From: Pantoea endophytica
Lineage (GTDB): Bacteria; Pseudomonadota; Gammaproteobacteria; Enterobacterales; Enterobacteriaceae
Reading direction: 5' to 3'
Length of the DNA: 64,000 bases
NCBI RefSeq assembly: GCF_002858935.1
Contig: NZ_PJRT01000018.1
Location: forward strand, 124,001-188,000
The position numbers and the translations under genes are program-made. Within the stretch, counting starts at the first letter, position 1. Each line of letters begins with the position of its first letter. Shown one piece after another: positions 17,781 to 26,416 of this stretch. The notes below the pieces were generated by a model. It was not told where the DNA came from, searched no databases, and worked only from the letters and a program-made list of their open reading frames with translations.

Positions 17781-18944
17781 TTAAGCGCTTTCTAACGCCC
17801 AGATGCGGTTCAGATCGATGTTCTGCCATAAGCCGCTGTCTTCCGCGCCGGTGATGCTGTCGGTGCAGAAGCTGTCGCCAAGATCGAGCGCTTCCGGTTT
17901 CACTTCGCGCTGCGCGTGCAGCGACCAGAACACATGTACTTTGGGCTTGAGCAGCGATTTTTCGCCAGCCTGTACCACCAGCGCCACGCGCCCGGAAGCC
18001 AGTCGCACCAGCGATCCCACCGGATAAATGCCGATGGTGCGTACGAAGGCGTGCAACAGCGTGTTGTCGAAGTGTCCACGCCAGCTCAACATGTTGTGCA
18101 TCGCTTCGGCAGGCGTCCAGCCTTTGCGATAAGGACGATTCGAGGTGACGGCATCATAGACGTCGCACACCGATGCCATGCGCGCATATAGTGAGATTTC
18201 GTCGCCTTTCAGTCCGTGCGGATAACCGTTGCCGTCATACTTTTCATGGTGATGCAGGGCGATATCCAGCAGATCTTCACCGGCATTGGCGTCCATTAAC
18301 ATCTGCGCGCCCACGATCGGATGCTGACGCATCACGGTGAACTCTTCATCGCTGAGCTTGCCGGGTTTGTTGAGAATCTCCAGCGGCACTGCGGCTTTAC
18401 CCACATCATGCAGCAAACCGCCCATACCAACGCGCCGCAGCTGATGCTCATCGAGGCCCATTTTTTTGCCGAGCGAGATCATCAAACCGCACACCGCCAT
18501 TGAGTGCAGATAGGTGTAATCGTCGTGATTCTTCAGGCGCGCCACGCTCAGCAGCGCCGTGGGTTCGCGGGTGATCGAACCGGCAATTTGATCAACCAGA
18601 TCAAGGGTGTAATCGAGGTCGAGGCCTTGTCCCATGCGCGCCTCGTTAAACATCGCCAGCACCTGCGGTTTCCCCTGATTGAAGATGCTTTGCGCCTGAT
18701 CCATCTCCTGGAAAAACGGGGTTTGAGGAATCTCTTTTTTCGGCGCAGGCGTGACGGGTGCCTGTACCGATTTGTCGAGATCGATCCATAACTGCAGGAT
18801 CCCCTCATTGCGGATCATCGCGATCTGGCGTTTATCAGTGATCAGCATTTGGTTGCGAATGCGCTTATCTTTGACCCACCAAACCTCCAGTTTGTGGATA
18901 AACATTCCCTGCCGCAGTTCGTCAACATTAATCAGCTTTATCAC
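17781..18944 (-). CDS. HD-GYP domain cyclic-di-GMP phosphodiesterase
   Basis: A 387-residue cytosolic protein. Residues 1-130 form a DUF3391-type N-terminal domain, and 135-330 an HD-GYP domain: His147, the HD pair at 179-180 (LLHDVGK), the HHHEKYDGNGYP stretch at 231-242 and the later DVYDAVTSNRPYRK segment. The GYP motif is read here as GNGYP followed by GLKGDEI, matching active family members. It would hydrolyse c-di-GMP and so favour motility over biofilm. It is a single gene; its start lies 9 bp after a GATATCGTG stretch containing the weak ribosome site AAGGAGCG. Confidence 0.87.
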   Translation of the reverse strand: MIKLINVDELRQGMFIHKLEVWWVKDKRIRNQMLITDKRQIAMIRNEGILQLWIDLDKSVQAPVTPAPKKEIPQTPFFQEMDQAQSIFNQGKPQVLAMFNEARMGQGLDLDYTLDLVDQIAGSITREPTALLSVARLKNHDDYTYLHSMAVCGLMISLGKKMGLDEHQLRRVGMGGLLHDVGKAAVPLEILNKPGKLSDEEFTVMRQHPIVGAQMLMDANAGEDLLDIALHHHEKYDGNGYPHGLKGDEISLYARMASVCDVYDAVTSNRPYRKGWTPAEAMHNMLSWRGHFDNTLLHAFVRTIGIYPVGSLVRLASGRVALVVQAGEKSLLKPKVHVFWSLHAQREVKPEALDLGDSFCTDSITGAEDSGLWQNIDLNRIWALESA

Positions 18945-19074
18945 GATATCGCTCCTTAATATCAGTGGGTGGTAAGGAGGTATCGGCAGCTGAGCAAAAA
19001 ATCTTCAGAGTGGATTTGTGCGATCGGTGAGGTTTGCGCGCGAGGTACGTATAAATGCGAATTTTACGACGTTG

Positions 19075-19094
19075 GATCGCCATTTATGGCGACC
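19075..19094. repeat. GGTCGCCAT palindrome, imperfect copy
   Basis: TCGCCAT (19077-19083) and ATGGCGA (19086-19092) form perfect 7-bp arms around TT. It lies just beyond the HigA-type stop codon. Confidence 0.55.
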
Positions 19095-19100
19095 ATGATT

Positions 19101-19433
19101 TTAGGCTACAACCGCTGAACGCTGCGCCAGAAAGGCACTTAACGGCGTTACCCTGCTCAACTCTTCCTGTGTTCTGGCATCGTTTTCCACTTCCCATAGA
19201 TCCAAATGGCGCTGCAGATTCAGCCAGAAATCGACTGAAGTATCGAAAACAGCTGCCAGCCTATAGGCCATTTCGGTGGTCAGTTTACGGTTGTTATTCA
19301 CCAATGCACTGACTGTATTGCGGTGCACGTTCAACATCTCTGCCAGGTCATTCACTTTGAGGTTAAGCGGCTCGAGGAACTCGTACTGCAGAACATCGCC
19401 AACGCTGGTCGGTTTACGCATCGCCTGTTTCAT
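19101..19433 (-). CDS. higA: HigA-type antitoxin (XRE family)
   Basis: A 110-residue protein of the HigA/VapI type. The HTH is LKVNDLAEMLNVHRNTVSALV (about 25-46), followed by MAYRLAAVFDTSVDFWLNLQ, the conserved C-terminal segment of this family. It follows the toxin gene by 43 bp. The antitoxin binds and blocks the HigB-like toxin and represses its own promoter. Confidence 0.85.
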   Translation of the reverse strand: MKQAMRKPTSVGDVLQYEFLEPLNLKVNDLAEMLNVHRNTVSALVNNNRKLTTEMAYRLAAVFDTSVDFWLNLQRHLDLWEVENDARTQEELSRVTPLSAFLAQRSAVVA

Positions 19434-19476
19434 TGTTGCTTCTCTTTAACGGTTAGCAGTTGGCCACAAGTGGCTG

Positions 19477-19785
19477 CTAGCGGTGTTTACGATAAGTGTG
19501 TGGATCGAGATAGAGATCTCTTGCCGTGCCATTAACCCATTGAAAAATTAGTCGATACTGCTCATTTATCCGTATTGAATAATATCCCAATAGCGGAGGT
19601 CTTAAGGCCTCAAAGCGATTACCCGGTGGTGAACGCAAATCATGATGCGATGTTGCGGCATGGATGATGTCGAGCTTGCGCGCCAATGCGGACTCAATCA
19701 TGGCCGGGATATGCTTATGCGGTGTTGCATAAACAAAAAATAATCGCAGCCAATCGTCCCTGAAACTGTGAATTGAACCCTTCAT
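19477..19785 (-). CDS. higB: HigB-type toxin (RelE superfamily)
   Basis: A 102-residue protein. Although the N-terminus MKGSIHSFRDDWL matches the family start, the decisive part is RKLDIIHAATSHHDLRSPPGNRFEALRPPLLGYYSIRINEQYRLIFQW, the HigB core with its PPGNR(F/L)E(A/H)L motif. HigB toxins cut mRNA on the ribosome. It is first in a two-gene operon with higA, as usual. I see no strong promoter palindrome in the 123 bp between it and the MFS gene. Confidence 0.87.
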   Translation of the reverse strand: MKGSIHSFRDDWLRLFFVYATPHKHIPAMIESALARKLDIIHAATSHHDLRSPPGNRFEALRPPLLGYYSIRINEQYRLIFQWVNGTARDLYLDPHTYRKHR

Positions 19786-19908
19786 CTACTACCACACCTG
19801 ATGTAAACATGGTGGGCAACTTATTGCACTAACGCACTGTGCTCAAGTGCATTTTTTAACATCATAACGAATTTCAGATCGGGATTCCAAAAATTTATGA
19901 GCCGATGA

Positions 19909-21300
19909 TTAAACCGCTTTAATACCGCGCGCTTTCTCCGGATTTTCATAAGAGGCAGCAGGGTTCTGCTCCGCACCAACGCGTTCAATCGGTCCCATCA
20001 CCAGCAGGAACAGCAGTGCAGCAACCACGCAGTGCGCGCCGACAAACACCAGCCCGATGCTGTAGCTGCCGGTTAAGCCGACGATGATGCCGAACAGCAG
20101 CGGCGTGATAAAACCCGCCATATTGCCGATGCCGTTAAAAATCGCGCCCGCAAGGCCAACCGCTTCTTTCGGTGCGGTATCGCTGACAATCGTCCAGGTT
20201 CCGGCGCCCGCCGCCACGCCTTTACCAAAGAAGGCGAACGACATCATGGCGATAATGCCGACGTTGCTGGGGATCACCGCCGCCAGAACCAGCGATGCCG
20301 CCATCAGCATGCCGACAATATACGGCGTTTTACGCGCCCAGGATAAACTCCAGCCGCTTGCCAGCAACTTATCAGAGATATAGCCACCGCTGATGCCGCC
20401 GAGGAAACCAAATACCGCCGGTGCGATGGTGGCAAAACCGGCATCAAGAATATTCATGCCGCGCGCCTGCACCAGATAGATCGGGAACCAGGTGATGAAG
20501 AAGTAGCTCAACGCGATGATGCAATATTGGCCGATATAGGCGCACCACAGCATGCGGTTGCTGAGCAGCTTCCTGAACATTGCTTTGCTCAACGGCGGAC
20601 GCGCTTTTAGCGTTTGTGCCGAATCGATATCAACCAGCGCGCCGCCCTGCTCAATGTAGCGCAATTCATTTTCCGAGACCTGCGGATGTTGGCGCGGGCT
20701 GCGCATAAAGCCCATCCAGACAAACACCGCCAGCACGCCAATGCCGCCCAGCACAAAGAACGGCCATTCCCAGCCGAAGCGCGACACCAGCCAGCCGGAA
20801 AGCGGCGAAAAGATGGCGACGGCAAAATATTGCGCCGAGGCAAAGAGTGAAGAAGCACGGCCGCGTTCAGCGCTGGGGAACCACATGATCACTGCGCGCG
20901 CATTGGCGGGAAAACTCGGTGCTTCAATCAGGCCCAGCGCGAAACGCAGCGCAAACATCAGCGTGAGCGCCATGGTCATGCCGCTGGAGAACTCGCCGAC
21001 AAAACCCATCAGCAACGTGGAGATCGACCACAGCGCCAGCGTCACGCCATACACTTTTTTGGTGCCAAAGCGATCGAGAAACAGGCCGCCGGGGATCTGG
21101 CCGATCACATAGGCCCAGCTAAACGCCGAGAGGATCAAGCCAAGCTGGATCGCCGAAAGTCCAAACTCATCTTTGATCGCCGATCCTGAGATCGACAGGA
21201 TCGAGCGGTCGGCATACGCCACCACGGAAAGAAACAGGATCAGGCAAAGGATCCCAACGCGTACGTGGCTGTTCTGTGGACGATGATTGGCTTTTAGCAT
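19909..21300 (-). CDS. MFS transporter of the anion:cation symporter family, glucarate/hexuronate type
   Basis: A 463-residue, 12-helix carrier. YADRSILSISGSAIKDEFGLS and SAFSWAYVIGQIPGGLFLDRFGTKKVY in the N-terminal half, and YIGQYCIIALSYFFITWFPIYLVQARGM in the middle, closely follow GudP-type sugar-acid permeases. The likely substrate is an aldarate, hexuronate or related acid. No catabolic genes for such acids lie next to it, so the exact substrate is open. It is divergent from the orphan sugar-binding protein across a 411-bp gap. Confidence 0.83.
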   Translation of the reverse strand: MLKANHRPQNSHVRVGILCLILFLSVVAYADRSILSISGSAIKDEFGLSAIQLGLILSAFSWAYVIGQIPGGLFLDRFGTKKVYGVTLALWSISTLLMGFVGEFSSGMTMALTLMFALRFALGLIEAPSFPANARAVIMWFPSAERGRASSLFASAQYFAVAIFSPLSGWLVSRFGWEWPFFVLGGIGVLAVFVWMGFMRSPRQHPQVSENELRYIEQGGALVDIDSAQTLKARPPLSKAMFRKLLSNRMLWCAYIGQYCIIALSYFFITWFPIYLVQARGMNILDAGFATIAPAVFGFLGGISGGYISDKLLASGWSLSWARKTPYIVGMLMAASLVLAAVIPSNVGIIAMMSFAFFGKGVAAGAGTWTIVSDTAPKEAVGLAGAIFNGIGNMAGFITPLLFGIIVGLTGSYSIGLVFVGAHCVVAALLFLLVMGPIERVGAEQNPAASYENPEKARGIKAV

Positions 21301-21711
21301 GGGCTGAATTCCTCAAATGAACGTGCCGGAATACCGCTTTATTTCCCTGTTCAGCAACTATAGGAAGCAGTTTCATCCATGGTCATTGTGCGAATGGCGG
21401 AATCGATGGGGCAAAATAGCGCCAGATTTAGCCGCTGGCACAAAGTGAGGTGCTGTGCTGCACAGAACCTCAAAAATCATCAGGCTGTTGCACCGCAATG
21501 TGCGCCAACTCTAAGAAAATCCTTCGCAGTGCAACTATGAGTGCGCGAAGGAAAGACGCACCCGAGAGCAAAGTGTGCGCTTAGCTGCAAAATCCAACCT
21601 TGCCGATTGTCAGCCGGGTGGCGGCCTCGTAGGCTGAAAATGATTTCATTGAGCCATTTTTAAACTCAATGAAACATTCATTCTAATAACAAGCTTACTC
21701 TGGAGTCTGCG
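21301..21711. other. 411-bp intergenic region between MFS carrier and binding protein
   Basis: No convincing gene. The left part should hold the promoter of the MFS gene. Several short repeats of the type GTGCGC/GCGCAC occur between 21490 and 21580. The right end has a perfect inverted repeat (21644-21674) just before the binding protein gene. Confidence 0.6.
21644..21674. promoter_or_regulatory. Perfect 10-bp inverted repeat before the sugar-binding protein gene
   Basis: TTTCATTGAG (21644-21653) and CTCAATGAAA (21665-21674) flank an 11-nt A/T-rich spacer, 37 bp before the start codon. There is no T-tract after it and its spacing fits an operator or a leader hairpin better than a terminator. 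Confidence 0.55.
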
Positions 21712-22626
21712 ATGAAAACCCTCAAGGCGATTGTGTTGCTCGGCCTGCTCTCAACGTCAGCCTCGGCGCTGGCGGAAAAAATTGGCGTGTCGATGGCCTA
21801 CTTCGATCAAAACTTCCTCACCATTATTCGCCAGTCGATTGATAAAGAAGCCAAAGCGCGTGGGCTTGATATTCAGTTTGAAGATGCACGCGGCGATGTG
21901 GGACGTCAGACCGATCAGGTGCAGAGTTTTATCGGTGCGGGCATGGATGCGATCATCGTCGATCCGGTCGATTCCGCCAGCACGCCGCAGCTCACCAGGC
22001 TGGCGCAGCAGGCAAAAATTCCGCTGGTGTACGTCAACCGCACGCCAGGCGATAAATCGCTGCCGGCCGGCGTGGTGTTTGTCGGCTCCGACGAGCGTGA
22101 ATCCGGCACCTTGCAGATGGAAGCGCTGGCGAAAAGGGCTAACTACAAAGGCAATGTGGCGATCATGATCGGTAACCTGACCGACGCCGGTGCGCTGCAA
22201 CGCACCAAAGACGTTGAGCAAGTGGTGGCGAAATATCCCGGCATGAAAGTGGTACAGAAACAGCCCGCTAACTACGCGCGCAATGAAGGCATGGATTTGA
22301 TGAATAGCTGGCTGGGCAACGATGAAGCGATTGATATCGTTGCGGCTAATAATGATGAGATGGCGATTGGCGCGGCCATGGCGCTGGCCAAAAGCAATAA
22401 AAAGGTGCTGATTGGCGGTATCGATGCTACGCCAGACGGCCTGAAAGCGCTGTCGCAGGACAAAATTCAGGTCACGGTTTTCCAGGATGCGGTCGGCCAG
22501 GGCAAAACGTCGGTGGATGTGGCACAGAAGCTGATCAAAGGCGAGAAAGTGGATTCACACGTGTGGATCCCGTTCGAGCTGGTGACCAAAGAGAATATGC
22601 AGAAGTACGTTGAGAAGAGTCAGTAA
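21712..22626 (+). CDS. Periplasmic sugar-binding protein, RbsB-like, orphan
   Basis: A 304-residue periplasmic binding protein of the type I sugar class. Signal peptide MKTLKAIVLLGLLSTSASALA; then two Rossmann-like lobes with DARGDVGRQTDQVQSFI, VDPVDSASTPQL and IDATPDGLKAL, typical of ribose/inositol-type receptors. It would deliver a sugar or polyol to an ABC permease or a chemoreceptor. No ATPase or permease gene is next to it: a REP pair and a GNAT gene on the other strand follow. ATG 21712 has a CTGGAG ribosome site. Confidence 0.82.
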   Translation: MKTLKAIVLLGLLSTSASALAEKIGVSMAYFDQNFLTIIRQSIDKEAKARGLDIQFEDARGDVGRQTDQVQSFIGAGMDAIIVDPVDSASTPQLTRLAQQAKIPLVYVNRTPGDKSLPAGVVFVGSDERESGTLQMEALAKRANYKGNVAIMIGNLTDAGALQRTKDVEQVVAKYPGMKVVQKQPANYARNEGMDLMNSWLGNDEAIDIVAANNDEMAIGAAMALAKSNKKVLIGGIDATPDGLKALSQDKIQVTVFQDAVGQGKTSVDVAQKLIKGEKVDSHVWIPFELVTKENMQKYVEKSQ

Positions 22627-22638
22627 AAGGTCAAATTC

Positions 22639-22700
22639 GCGCGATGAATCGCACCGCTACGAATGCGTGCACAATTCCGTAGCGGCGCAATTTATTGCGC
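22639..22700. repeat. REP-like inverted pair
   Basis: A left unit in reverse (22639-22661) and a right unit CGTAGCGGCGCAATTTATTG... (22678-22700) face each other around a 16-nt spacer. It lies between convergent genes. Confidence 0.8.
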
Positions 22701-22708
22701 AAAACCCA

Positions 22709-23203
22709 TCAGTTTTTTAGTTTAGCCATCTGCACGATATCGTGATATTCGCCGTCGCGCAGGCAGGCTTTGCGCTTCACGCCCTCGCGCTCGAAGCCCA
22801 GCTTTTGATACAGGCGCAGCGCGCGTTGGTTATCGTGGAACACTTCCAGCTCAATACGCATGATGCCGAGCCAGTTGAAGGCGTAATCCATCGCGTGGCG
22901 GATCAGCTTTTCACCAATGCCGCGCCCGCCAAACGCCGGATCGACGCTGATACCAAAACTAATGCTGTGACGCGTACGCGGACGCTGTTCGACAAACAGC
23001 GTGAGCTCACCGACCATCGCACCCTCAATCTCCGCAACAAAGCCGATGTATCCCAGCTCATCCATCTTTTCGAATTTTTTCTGCCAGGTCGCTATGCTCG
23101 GACACGGCAACTGCGTGGTCCAGCGATAAACGTCAGGATGGCTGTATAGGCGTTGGTAGGCGGCGGCATCGCCCGGCTCACGACCGCGAATGTGTAAATC
23201 CAT
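22709..23203 (-). CDS. GNAT acetyltransferase, YhhY/AaaT-like
   Basis: A 164-residue N-acetyltransferase. The acetyl-CoA-binding motif is SVDPAFGGRGIGEKLI (about 86-101) and the C-terminal LEVFHDNQRALRLYQKLGFEREGV is typical for the fold. The start IRGREPGDAAAYQRLYSHPDVYRWTTQLPCPS and the pattern QRPRTRHSISFGI resemble E. coli YhhY (AaaT), which acetylates amino acids. The substrate is not certain. It is divergent from the ABC exporter with 64 bp between starts. Confidence 0.82.
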   Translation of the reverse strand: MDLHIRGREPGDAAAYQRLYSHPDVYRWTTQLPCPSIATWQKKFEKMDELGYIGFVAEIEGAMVGELTLFVEQRPRTRHSISFGISVDPAFGGRGIGEKLIRHAMDYAFNWLGIMRIELEVFHDNQRALRLYQKLGFEREGVKRKACLRDGEYHDIVQMAKLKN

Positions 23204-23267
23204 GTCGGTAATCCCTTTTCACATGCACTAAGCTGTTAACTCTCACCATTTCGGGAAGAGTGATTCT

Positions 23268-25100
23268 ATGTTGTATCGCCGTTTTGAACGTTTTATCAAT
23301 ATTTTCCAGGATGCGCCAACCGATTCCCCACCCGCCAGCGTCTGGCCGTTCTACTTCTACTATCTGCGTCAGGTGTGGCCGAGCTTTGTCGCGCTGCTGA
23401 TTGTCGGGCTGGCGCAGGCGCTGATCGAAGTGGCGCTGTTCAGCTATCTCAGCCGCATCATTGACCTGGTTAATCACTCGACGCCCGCTTCGCTGTTCAG
23501 CGATAACTGGCAAATATTGCTGTGGATGGGTTTTGTCGCGCTGATTCTGCGGCCGGTGGTGATTGCTGCGCACGATATGCTGGTACATCAAAGTATTAAC
23601 CCGAGCATGACCAGCATGATCCGCTGGCAGCATCACAACTACGTGCTGCGTCAAAGCCTGAATTTCTTCCAGAACGATTTTGCCGGGCGCATTGCCCAGC
23701 GCATCATGCAGACCGGTAACTCGCTGCGTGATTCGGCGGTACAGCTGGTGGACGCCATCTGGCACGTGGTGATTTACGCGGTGACCTCGCTGGTGCTGTT
23801 CGCCGAAGCCGACTGGCGCTTGATGATTCCGTTGATGATCTGGATTGTGGCTTACAGCGTGTCGCTGAGCTTCTTTGTGCCGCGCGTTAAACAGCGTTCG
23901 GTGGTGTCATCGGAAGCGCGCTCGAAATTGATGGGCACCATTGTCGACGGCTACACCAACATCGCCACCATCAAACTGTTTTCGCATAACGATCTGGAGA
24001 AGCGTTACGCGCGCGAAGCCATTCAGGAGCAAACCGACAAAACCCAGCACGCCAGCCGCATGGTCACCACCATGGATATCACGCTCTCGACGCTGAATGG
24101 CTTGCTGATTGTCAGCACCTCCGGCCTGGCGCTGTGGTTGTGGAGCCAGTCGCTGATCAGCGTTGGCGCGATTGCGCTGGCGACCGGTTTGGTGATCCGT
24201 CTGGTGAACATGTCCGGCTGGATCATGTGGGTGGTGAACGGCATCTTCGAAAACATCGGCATGGTGCAGGATGGCCTGAACACCATCGCGCAGCCGCTGA
24301 GCGTGCAGGATGAGCCGAACGCGAAAAACATGCAGGTGACGCGCGGCCAGATTCGTTTTGAGGATGTGCGCTTTGATTATGGCGGCAGTCGTCAGGTGAT
24401 CAATCGCCTCAACCTCAACATCAAGCCGGGCGAGAAGATCGGTTTGATTGGCCCGTCCGGGGCCGGTAAATCCACCCTGGTGAATCTGCTGCTGCGGCTG
24501 TATGACATCAACAGCGGCCGTATTGTGATTGACGATCAGAACATCGCTGAAGTGACGCAGGAAAGCCTGCGCGGACAAATCGGCATGATCACGCAGGACA
24601 CGTCGCTGCTGCATCGCTCAATTCGCGAAAACCTGCTGTATGGTCGTCCGGATGCGACGGAAGAGGAGTTGCAGGCGGCGATTATCCGCGCGCGCGCCGA
24701 CGAGTTCATTCCGCTGCTTTCTGATCCGCAAGGCCGCACCGGGCTGGATGCGCACGTGGGCGAGCGCGGCGTGAAGCTGTCGGGCGGTCAACGTCAGCGT
24801 ATCGCCATCGCGCGCGTGCTGCTGAAAGATGCGCCGATTCTGATCATGGACGAAGCCACCTCGGCGCTGGATTCCGAGGTGGAAGCGGCGATTCAGGAGA
24901 GCCTGGAAACGCTGATGCAGGGCAAAACGGTGATTGCTATCGCGCACCGTCTTTCCACTATCGCCAAAATGGATCGTCTGGTGGTGCTGGAGCAGGGTGA
25001 GATTGTCGAGATGGGCAACCACCGCGAACTGCTGGCGCACGGCGGACTTTACGCGCGCCTGTGGCAGCATCAGACCGGCGGTTTTGTCGGCGCGGATTAA
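23268..25100 (+). CDS. ABC exporter, fused permease and ATPase (MsbA/ATM type)
   Basis: A 610-residue half-transporter. An N-terminal six-helix membrane domain (about 30-330) is followed by an ATPase domain with Walker A GPSGAGKST, Q-loop (MITQDTSLLHRSI), signature LSGGQRQRIAIAR, Walker B ILIMDEATSALD and the H-loop IAHRLSTI. It would work as a homodimer exporting lipids, peptides or drugs. The group with the N-terminal YFYYLRQVWPSF stretch is common in Proteobacteria and poorly characterised. Its last codons overlap the convergent gene at 25097. Confidence 0.88.
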   Translation: MLYRRFERFINIFQDAPTDSPPASVWPFYFYYLRQVWPSFVALLIVGLAQALIEVALFSYLSRIIDLVNHSTPASLFSDNWQILLWMGFVALILRPVVIAAHDMLVHQSINPSMTSMIRWQHHNYVLRQSLNFFQNDFAGRIAQRIMQTGNSLRDSAVQLVDAIWHVVIYAVTSLVLFAEADWRLMIPLMIWIVAYSVSLSFFVPRVKQRSVVSSEARSKLMGTIVDGYTNIATIKLFSHNDLEKRYAREAIQEQTDKTQHASRMVTTMDITLSTLNGLLIVSTSGLALWLWSQSLISVGAIALATGLVIRLVNMSGWIMWVVNGIFENIGMVQDGLNTIAQPLSVQDEPNAKNMQVTRGQIRFEDVRFDYGGSRQVINRLNLNIKPGEKIGLIGPSGAGKSTLVNLLLRLYDINSGRIVIDDQNIAEVTQESLRGQIGMITQDTSLLHRSIRENLLYGRPDATEEELQAAIIRARADEFIPLLSDPQGRTGLDAHVGERGVKLSGGQRQRIAIARVLLKDAPILIMDEATSALDSEVEAAIQESLETLMQGKTVIAIAHRLSTIAKMDRLVVLEQGEIVEMGNHRELLAHGGLYARLWQHQTGGFVGAD

Positions 25101-26221
25101 TCACCACGCCGATACGGTAAGGCGTCGCGCGCTTCAATTGCCCAGCCGCGCACGCCTTCCCGTTCCTGCAGCAGAAAATCCGCCACCGCATCGCGCAAAC
25201 CGGGATGACACAGATAGTGCCACGAGTGGGTAATGTGCGGCTCAAAGCCGCGCACCAGCTTATGCTCGCCCTGCGCGCCCGCATCAAAACGCTGCACACC
25301 TTCCGCGATGGCGAAATCCATGCCCTGATAGAAGCAGGTTTCAAAATGCAGCCGATCAAACTCCGCCAGACAGCCCCAATAGCGGCCGTACAGCGTGTTG
25401 CCGTCCATTAAGCAGAATGCCATCGCTGCCGGTTGCCCTTGTAGCGTCGCGATCACCACGCGAATCGAATGCGGCATGCGCTCCGCCAGCAGGCTAAAGA
25501 AGTGGCGGCTCAGATAGGGCCGCTGGCCGCGCACCGCGTAAGTGTTGGCATAACAGGTGTAAACAAAATCCCACTGATCCTCGCGCAGCTCATCGCCGCG
25601 ATACCAGCTGAATTCAAAGCCGCTGCTCATCACCTGCTCACGCTCTTTGCGCAGCTGTTTGCGCTTGCGCGACATCAGCGTGTCGAGGAAATCCTGAAAA
25701 TCGCGATAGCCTTTGTTGTGCCAGTGATACTGCAAGCCGAGGCGTTCAAGCCAGTCTGGCTGCTGCTGCATAATGTGGTTGGCGAACGGCGTGGTGAAGT
25801 TGATGTGCGCGCCGCTCAGACCGTGTTGATAGAGGTTATCCGGCAGCACGCTGAGCAGTTTCAGCACCGCTTCTTCATCGCCCAGCAGGCGTGCGCCAGT
25901 CACCGGACTGAACGGAATCGCGCCCAGCCATTTCGGATAGTAAGGAATACCGGCGCGCTGACAGGCATCCGCCCACGCATGGTCGAACACATATTCACCG
26001 CGCGAATGGCGTTTGCGATAGCCCGGCAGCGCCGCACGCAGCGTGCCGTTTTCGCGCCACAGCAGGTGATCCGTCTGCCAGCCGTTTTCGGGCCGCACGC
26101 TGCCGCTCTCTTCAAGTGACAAGAGAAATGCGTGGCGTAAAAACGGTTGATCGTCAGGTAACAGCGCATCCCATTCGACGGCGGCAATCTCCGCCAGCGA
26201 TGACAGATGTAGCAAAGACAT
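25097..26221 (-). CDS. FemAB-like GNAT protein (peptidogalycan biosynthesis/recognition family, PF04339)
   Basis: A 374-residue cytosolic protein. The stretches FLRHAFLLSLEESGSV, YVFDHAWADACQRAGIPYYPKWLGAIPFSPVTG and the C-terminal GRYWGCLAEFDRLHFETCFYQGMDFAI plus RFDAGAQGEHKLVRGFEP are the conserved blocks of the DUF482 family. Members have a double acyltransferase fold related to FemAB, and their substrate is unknown. The 3' end overlaps the ABC exporter stop by four bases on the other strand. Confidence 0.82.
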   Translation of the reverse strand: MSLLHLSSLAEIAAVEWDALLPDDQPFLRHAFLLSLEESGSVRPENGWQTDHLLWRENGTLRAALPGYRKRHSRGEYVFDHAWADACQRAGIPYYPKWLGAIPFSPVTGARLLGDEEAVLKLLSVLPDNLYQHGLSGAHINFTTPFANHIMQQQPDWLERLGLQYHWHNKGYRDFQDFLDTLMSRKRKQLRKEREQVMSSGFEFSWYRGDELREDQWDFVYTCYANTYAVRGQRPYLSRHFFSLLAERMPHSIRVVIATLQGQPAAMAFCLMDGNTLYGRYWGCLAEFDRLHFETCFYQGMDFAIAEGVQRFDAGAQGEHKLVRGFEPHITHSWHYLCHPGLRDAVADFLLQEREGVRGWAIEARDALPYRRGD

Positions 26222-26344
26222 TCACGGCTCCCGGCCTGATGAAAGCAGGCACCTAGTTCAACAGGTTTTCCCGCGTGGGAAAAGGTGCAGCGCACTGAAT
26301 GTGTATACCTTGCTTTGTGCCCGCAACCGACCTGTGGATAGTTC

Positions 26345-26368
26345 CGTAGCGGCGCCATTTATCGCGCG
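26345..26368 (+). repeat. REP-like single unit
   Basis: CGTAGCGGCGCCATTTATCG followed by CGCG. It is a lone copy between divergent genes. Confidence 0.65.
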
Positions 26369-26416
26369 CCCTTTAGGCATGTGTATACTCAGGCTTTTTA
26401 GCCGTCAGGAAACGCC

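Noticed and set aside
22627..22708. Terminator after the sugar-binding protein
   Set aside because: The inverted pair is the REP-like unit and has no T-tract; it may still end transcripts but I do not call it an intrinsic terminator.
23907..24614. Open frame on the minus strand inside the ABC exporter gene
   Set aside because: It is antisense to the ATPase/membrane domain and its translation is low-complexity Gln/His-rich.
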